Assembly: GCA_963810485.1 (NCBI GenBank)
Contig: CAWENQ010000003.1
Coordinates: 310,001-374,000, forward strand
Direction: 5' to 3'
DNA length: 64,000 bases
DNA from: DATKFM01 sp963810485
GTDB taxonomy: Bacteria; Pseudomonadota; Alphaproteobacteria; Dongiales; Dongiaceae
Notes under the pieces: generated by a model
What the model was told of the DNA's origin: nothing
Databases searched by the model: none
The model's input: only the letters and a program-made list of their open reading frames with translations
Part shown: one piece after another, positions 60,302-64,000 of the stretch
Layout: each line of letters begins with the position of its first letter
How positions within the stretch are numbered: the stretch's first letter is position 1
Position numbers and translations under genes: made by a program

Positions 60302-61072
60302 ATGAGCTCCGGGCCTGACGCGCCGACCACCAGCATTGCCAGCCACAGCGCTGATGACGTCTTCATTCGCGGCCGCAGCCTGTGCAAGGATCTGATCGGT
60401 CAGCGCAGCTTCACCGAGGTCATGTATCTCCAGATCCTCGGCCGCATACCCAGCGCCGACCAGACTGCCTTGATCGACGCATGCCTCGTGGCCTTGATGG
60501 AACATGGCCTGACGCCCAGCGTGCTGGCAGCGCGGCTTATCTATTCCAGCGCGCCGGAGGCCCTGCAGGGTGCGATGGCTGCCGGTTTGCTTGGCGTCGG
60601 CAGCCGCTTTGTCGGCAGCATGGAAGGGTGTGCGGCCCTGCTGAAGCGCATTGTCGAGGCGCAGGACGGAGAATCGGAGGCGAAACGCATCGCTGTCGAG
60701 CATCGCACGGCGCGTACGCCGTTGCCGGGTTTCGGCCACCCGACCCATAAGCCGGATGATCCGCGCGCGCAGCGGCTGCTGGAGCTGGCGCGCTCGCGGA
60801 CGGTCGCAGGGCAGCATGTTGCCGCCATCGAGACTCTGAGCGGCGCGGTTGACGCAGTCTATGGCCGTCACATCACGATCAACGCCACCGGCGCCATCGC
60901 CGCGGTGCTGAGCGACTGCGGCGTGCCGGCGGAGATCGCTCGCGGCTTCGGTCTGATCGCACGCTGCGCCGGCCTGGTGGGACATCTCTACGAGGAACAT
61001 CAGAAGCCCGCCATGCGCGCGATCTGGGATGCGGCGGAGCATGCCGTGCCCTATGAAGCGGCGAAGGAGTAG
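60302..61072 (+). CDS. Citrate synthase-family protein, citryl-CoA lyase-like
   Basis: A 256-residue short member of the citrate synthase superfamily. Recognisable pieces are VFIRGRSLCKDLIGQRSFTE, LMEHGLTPSVLAARLIYSS, the GFGHPTHKPDDPRAQRL block with a catalytic His-Pro, and INATGAIAAVLSDCG followed by LIARCAGLVGHLYEEH, with the C-terminal catalytic His. Full citrate synthases are over 400 residues; short forms of this kind are called citryl-CoA lyase or C-terminal citrate-lyase-like. It probably cleaves or forms a C-C bond using a CoA thioester made by the preceding ligase. Exact substrate unknown. Confidence 0.78.
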   Translation: MSSGPDAPTTSIASHSADDVFIRGRSLCKDLIGQRSFTEVMYLQILGRIPSADQTALIDACLVALMEHGLTPSVLAARLIYSSAPEALQGAMAAGLLGVGSRFVGSMEGCAALLKRIVEAQDGESEAKRIAVEHRTARTPLPGFGHPTHKPDDPRAQRLLELARSRTVAGQHVAAIETLSGAVDAVYGRHITINATGAIAAVLSDCGVPAEIARGFGLIARCAGLVGHLYEEHQKPAMRAIWDAAEHAVPYEAAKE

Positions 61073-61075
61073 TCA

Positions 61076-61174
61076 TGTAGGGGCGGGTTTCAAACCCGCC
61101 CTGATGACAGCGGCACGTCTCCTGATGCGATGGCGTGGCATTCGACATGGGCGGGTTTGAAACCCGCCCCTACA
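61076..61174. repeat. REP-like pair of inverted repeats
   Basis: TGTAGGGGCGGGTTTCAAACC-CGCCC at 61076-61101 is answered by GGGCGGGTTTGAAACC-CGCCCCTACA at 61149-61174. Each copy is itself a near palindrome, and the two are inverted relative to one another. This is the layout of bacterial interspersed mosaic elements. The same TGTAGGGGCG head occurs at 55484. Confidence 0.8.
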
Positions 61175-61308
61175 CAACACGGCGTGCTCTTCCGCCCTGT
61201 TCCTACCAGGAAATATTTATTCACGCTGGTATTGTGGAATTTCCGGCGATTGAGTACGTTTGAGACTGTCGCGCCGGCATGTGAGTCGGCCGGAAGGAGT
61301 TCCCATAA

Positions 61309-62217
61309 ATGTGTGGAATCGTTGGATTATTCCTGAAGAATCCTGCCTTGCGCCCGCATTTGGGCAGCCACATCAAGACCATGCTGATCGGCATGACCGA
61401 TCGCGGGCCTGATAGCGCGGGCATCGCCGTCTATCACAAGCCCGTCGCCAAGGGGCAGTGCAAGCTGACGGCCTTCCACGCCGATCCGCATTATCACTGG
61501 CGCGAGGTCGGCGGCGCCCTCGGCGAGGCGATGAATGCCGAAGTGGATATCGAGCTCAAGAGCAATCACGCGGTCATCACCATTGCAGCCGATGAATCAA
61601 AGACGCGCGCGTGGCTGCATGAGCATCACCCGGAAGTGCGTATCATGGGCTATGGACAGCTCATGGAAGTCTACAAGGATATGGGCCTGCCCGTTGACGT
61701 CGCCGAGCGCTACGGCCTCGGCGCCATGGAGGGTACCCACGCCATCGGCCACACCCGCATGGCGACCGAGAGCGCGGTGACGACAGAGCATTCCCATCCC
61801 TTCACCGCCGCGTCCGACATGTGCCTCGTCCACAACGGCTCCCTCAGCAACCACAACCGGCTGCGCGAATGGCTGCGCCGCCGCGGCCATGAGTTCGAGA
61901 CCGACAATGACAGCGAGGTCGCCGCGCGCTATTTCGCCCATCGCCTGGGCGAGGGCGCGACATTGGCCGAGGCGCTGGAAGCGGGCTTGAGCGATCTCGA
62001 CGGCTTCTACACCTTCACCATGGGCACCCGCGACGGTTTCGCCGTGCTGCGCGACGGCATCGCCTGCAAGCCGGCCGTGCTGGCGGAGACCGACGATTGG
62101 GTGGCAATGGCGTCGGAGTTCCGCAGCCTCGCCAATCTCCCGGGCGTGGATAAGGCGAAGATCTGGGAGCCGGCGCCCGCCGTCGTCTACACCTGGAACC
62201 TGCCGAAGGCCGCATGA
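61309..62217 (+). CDS. glxB: Class II glutamine amidotransferase, GlxB/MgsA (second copy)
   Basis: A 302-residue N-terminal-nucleophile glutaminase-type subunit. Cys2 of MCGIVGLF is catalytic; MTDRGPDSAGIAVYHK, EGTHAIGHTRMATESAVT and CLVHNGSLSNHNRLR are the substrate-site signatures. It closely follows the canonical N-methylglutamate synthase subunit MgsA pattern, unlike the divergent copy at 31705. GGAAGGAGT upstream marks the start. Its end overlaps the start of glxC (ATGA), and together with soxBDAG at 49.5-54.7 kb it makes the mgd/mgs gene pair of the N-methylglutamate route. Confidence 0.92.
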   Translation: MCGIVGLFLKNPALRPHLGSHIKTMLIGMTDRGPDSAGIAVYHKPVAKGQCKLTAFHADPHYHWREVGGALGEAMNAEVDIELKSNHAVITIAADESKTRAWLHEHHPEVRIMGYGQLMEVYKDMGLPVDVAERYGLGAMEGTHAIGHTRMATESAVTTEHSHPFTAASDMCLVHNGSLSNHNRLREWLRRRGHEFETDNDSEVAARYFAHRLGEGATLAEALEAGLSDLDGFYTFTMGTRDGFAVLRDGIACKPAVLAETDDWVAMASEFRSLANLPGVDKAKIWEPAPAVVYTWNLPKAA

Positions 62218-62898
62218 TCTCTGTCGATCTCGCCAGCACCTCAATCCGTGACCTCAATGAGCGGCTGCACAAGCTGCCGCCCGACACGAATGAGCGAGCC
62301 TGGCGCGTGCTCAATCCGAAGGGCGCTCATGCCATTGCCGCCGGCCTTACGCTGCCGATCGAGGTGATCGTCGACGGCCATGCCGGCTATTACTGCGCCG
62401 GCATGAACAAGGAGGCGACCGTCATCGTCAACGGCCATGCTGGTGTCGGCGTCGGCGAGAACATCATGTCCGGCGAAGTCCGCGTGAAGGGCAATGCCTC
62501 GCAATCCGCCGCCGCCTCCGGCCAGGGTGGACTGGTGGTGATCGAGGGCGACGCCTCGGCGCGCTGCGGCATCTCCATGAAAGGCGTCGACATCGTCGTC
62601 GGCGGCTCGGTCGGCGCATATGAGCGCCTTCATGGCGCAGAGCGGCAGCCTCGTGGTCTGCGGCGATGCCGGCGGCAGCCTCGGCGACTCCATCTACGAA
62701 GCCAAACTTTACATCCAGGGCAGCGTCGAGAGCCTGGGCGCGGACTGCGTCGAGAAGAAGATGACCCCTGAACATATCGCCAAGCTGGAGCGCCTGCTGA
62801 CGCGCGCGGGCATCAAGGCCGACGCCAAGCGTTTCCGCCGCTACGGTTCGGCGCGCAAGCTCTACAACTTCCACACCGATCACGCCGACGCCTATTAG
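62214..62898 (+). pseudogene. glxC: GltB domain-3-like subunit, GlxC/MgsB (second copy), one frameshift
   Basis: About 228 residues when repaired. The first frame gives the beta-helix repeats up to DIVVGGSVGAY (near 62618), then loses sense. The second frame continues without a break from ATG 62620 (MSAFMAQSGSLVVCGDAGGS) to LGADCVEKKMT, RYGSARKLYNFHTDHADAY and TAG 62896-62898. One extra G in GGCGCATATG near 62612 explains the break (GHMSAFMAQ expected). The scaffold subunit links the amidotransferase and the FMN synthase subunit. Confidence 0.85.
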
Positions 62899-62924
62899 CG
62901 CCGGGGATCGAGGAGCAACCAGAG

Positions 62925-64000
62925 ATGACCGTCGATCCCCGCGGCCTGCGTCCGTCGCACAGCTTTCCGCCCCATATCCTGTCGGAAATCCACCGCGCCG
63001 CCGATCAAGGCCTGTATGAGATCCGCGGCTACGGCGCCAAGCGCAAGCTGCCCACCTTCGACGATCTCGTGTTTCTCGGCGCCTCCGTGTCGCGTTATCC
63101 CCTGGAGGGCTATCGCGAGAAATGCGCCACCGATGTGATGCTGGGCACGCGCTTCGCCAAGAAGCCGATCCAGCTCAAGATTCCCATCACCATCGCCGGC
63201 ATGAGCTTTGGCGCGCTGGGCGCCAATGCCAAGGAAGCAATCGGCCGCGCCGCGACCTCCATGGGCACCAGCACGACGACAGGCGATGGCGGCATGACCC
63301 AGGAAGAACGCCAGTCCTCGAAGACCCTTGTCTATCAGGTGCTGCCTTCGCGATACGGCCTGAACCCCGACGATCTACGCCGCGCCGATGCGATCGAGGT
63401 GGTGATCGGGCAGGGCGCCAAGCCCGGCGGCGGCGGCATGCTGCTGGGCCAGAAGATCACCGAGCGCGTGGCCAAGATGCGCAATCTGCCCGTGGGCATC
63501 GATCAGCGCAGCGCCTGCCGCCATCCCGACTGGACCGGCCCCGACGATCTCACCATCAAGATCCAGGAGATCCGCGAGATCACCGATTGGGAGAAGCCGA
63601 TCTATGTGAAGGTCGGCGCTACCCGCACGAGATACGACGTCGCGCTCGCCGTGAAGGCCGGCGCCGATGTGGTGGTCGTCGACGGCATGCAGGGCGGCAC
63701 CGCGGCCACACAGGACGTCTTCATCGAGCATGTGGGCATTCCCACGCTCGCCGGCAGTGCGCCTCGCCGTCGAGTCGCTGAAGGAGTTGGACATGCACCG
63801 CAAGGTGCAGCTCATCGTCTCCGGCGGCATCCGCAGCGGCGCCGACGTGGCCAAGGCTTTGGCGCTGGGCGCCGACGCGGTCGCCATCGGCGTCGCCACG
63901 CTCATCGCGCTCGGCTGCAACAAGCCGGTCTATCTCGAAGATTATCACGCCCTCGGCACCGAGCCCGGCATGTGCCATCACTGCCACACTGGCAAATGCC
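62925..64000 (+). pseudogene. glxD: FMN glutamate synthase-like subunit, GlxD/MgsC (second copy), frameshifted and cut by the window end
   Basis: Starts at ATG 62925 (MTVDPRGLRPSHSFPPHI) after GAGGAG. The barrel is clear: TIAGMSFGALGANAKE, TGDGGMTQEERQSS, HPDWTGPDDLTIKI and DVVVVDGMQGGTAATQ. Near 63752 one extra G (GCCGGCAGTG) throws the frame; the neighbouring frame continues AVRLAVESLKELDMHRKVQL to SGADVAKALALGADAVAIG and TEPGMCHHCHTGKC, the iron-sulfur cysteine motif, at the window edge. The first copy at 33591 is about 458 residues, so most of the gene is here. Confidence 0.88.

Noticed and set aside
1..64000. CRISPR array, transposase, integrase, rRNA operon or plasmid replication gene
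   Set aside because: None found on either strand; repeats here are short palindromes and one 224-bp element only.

Overview
The window is G+C-rich and densely packed, with short gaps and many overlapping stop/start codons. Its transport and catabolic genes (ABC, TRAP, sarcosine-oxidase-like and glutamate-synthase-like sets) suggest a free-living alphaproteobacterium, of the Rhodospirillales or Rhizobiales kind. I see no rRNA, CRISPR array, transposase or plasmid/phage backbone. The one tRNA is tRNA-Thr(UGU). The organism call is an inference from gene content only.

Layout. 0-3.7 kb: an MFS transporter with a sensor-like N-terminus overlapping a periplasmic ABC-type binding protein. 3.7-18.6 kb: tRNA-Thr, a nitrilase-family amidase, a secreted sulfatase, a secreted unknown, a cNMP-DUF1003 membrane protein, a frameshifted amine oxidase, a GFA-family protein, a rhomboid protease, a PHB-depolymerase-like esterase, a VOC protein, a DUF4239-like protein, a CBS protein, and two enzymes of the arginine transaminase route (aruI, gbuA). 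18.7-25.3 kb: a TetR regulator and a polyamine-type ABC importer with a PLP decarboxylase inside the operon, then a GST. 25.5-26.8 kb: a fused methyltransferase. 26.9-35.5 kb: a DMT exporter, a GntR regulator and a divergent operon of FAD amine oxidase, glutamine-synthetase-like ligase, three glutamate-synthase-like subunits (glxB, glxC, glxD type) and an unknown 153-residue protein. 35.6-39.5 kb: an Fe3+ ABC importer. 39.7-45.8 kb: a ChaC-like enzyme, then a shikimate/quinate island (TetR, aroE, TRAP dctPQM, type II dehydroquinase) with a shared operator-like motif. 46-48.2 kb: an M6-type metalloprotease with its propeptide duplicated upstream. 48.6-55.4 kb: a soxBDAG (sarcosine oxidase / N-methylglutamate dehydrogenase-like) operon full of single-base frameshifts, and an XRE-cupin regulator. 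55.7-61.1 kb: an A+T-richer unknown gene, a VOC protein, a GST, an acyl-CoA synthetase and a citryl-CoA lyase-like protein. 61.3-64 kb: a second glxBCD set, cut by the window end.

Functional picture. Two related amine-nitrogen modules dominate. The second (soxBDAG + glxBCD) looks like the N-methylglutamate/methylamine pathway genes mgdABCD + mgsABC. The first pairs its own glxBCD with a glutamine-synthetase-like ligase, a single-chain FAD oxidase, a GntR regulator and an unknown small protein. It may handle a different amine by the same gamma-glutamyl logic; that substrate is inference.

Quality caution. Almost every broken gene here is broken by an extra single base with the surrounding codons intact (near 9365, 27700, 46168, 62612, 63752, and more than twenty places between 49.74 and 54.11 kb). 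That pattern fits consensus/assembly error better than natural decay, so the genes typed as pseudogene may be intact in the organism. The exception is a true-looking remnant at 14694-14860.
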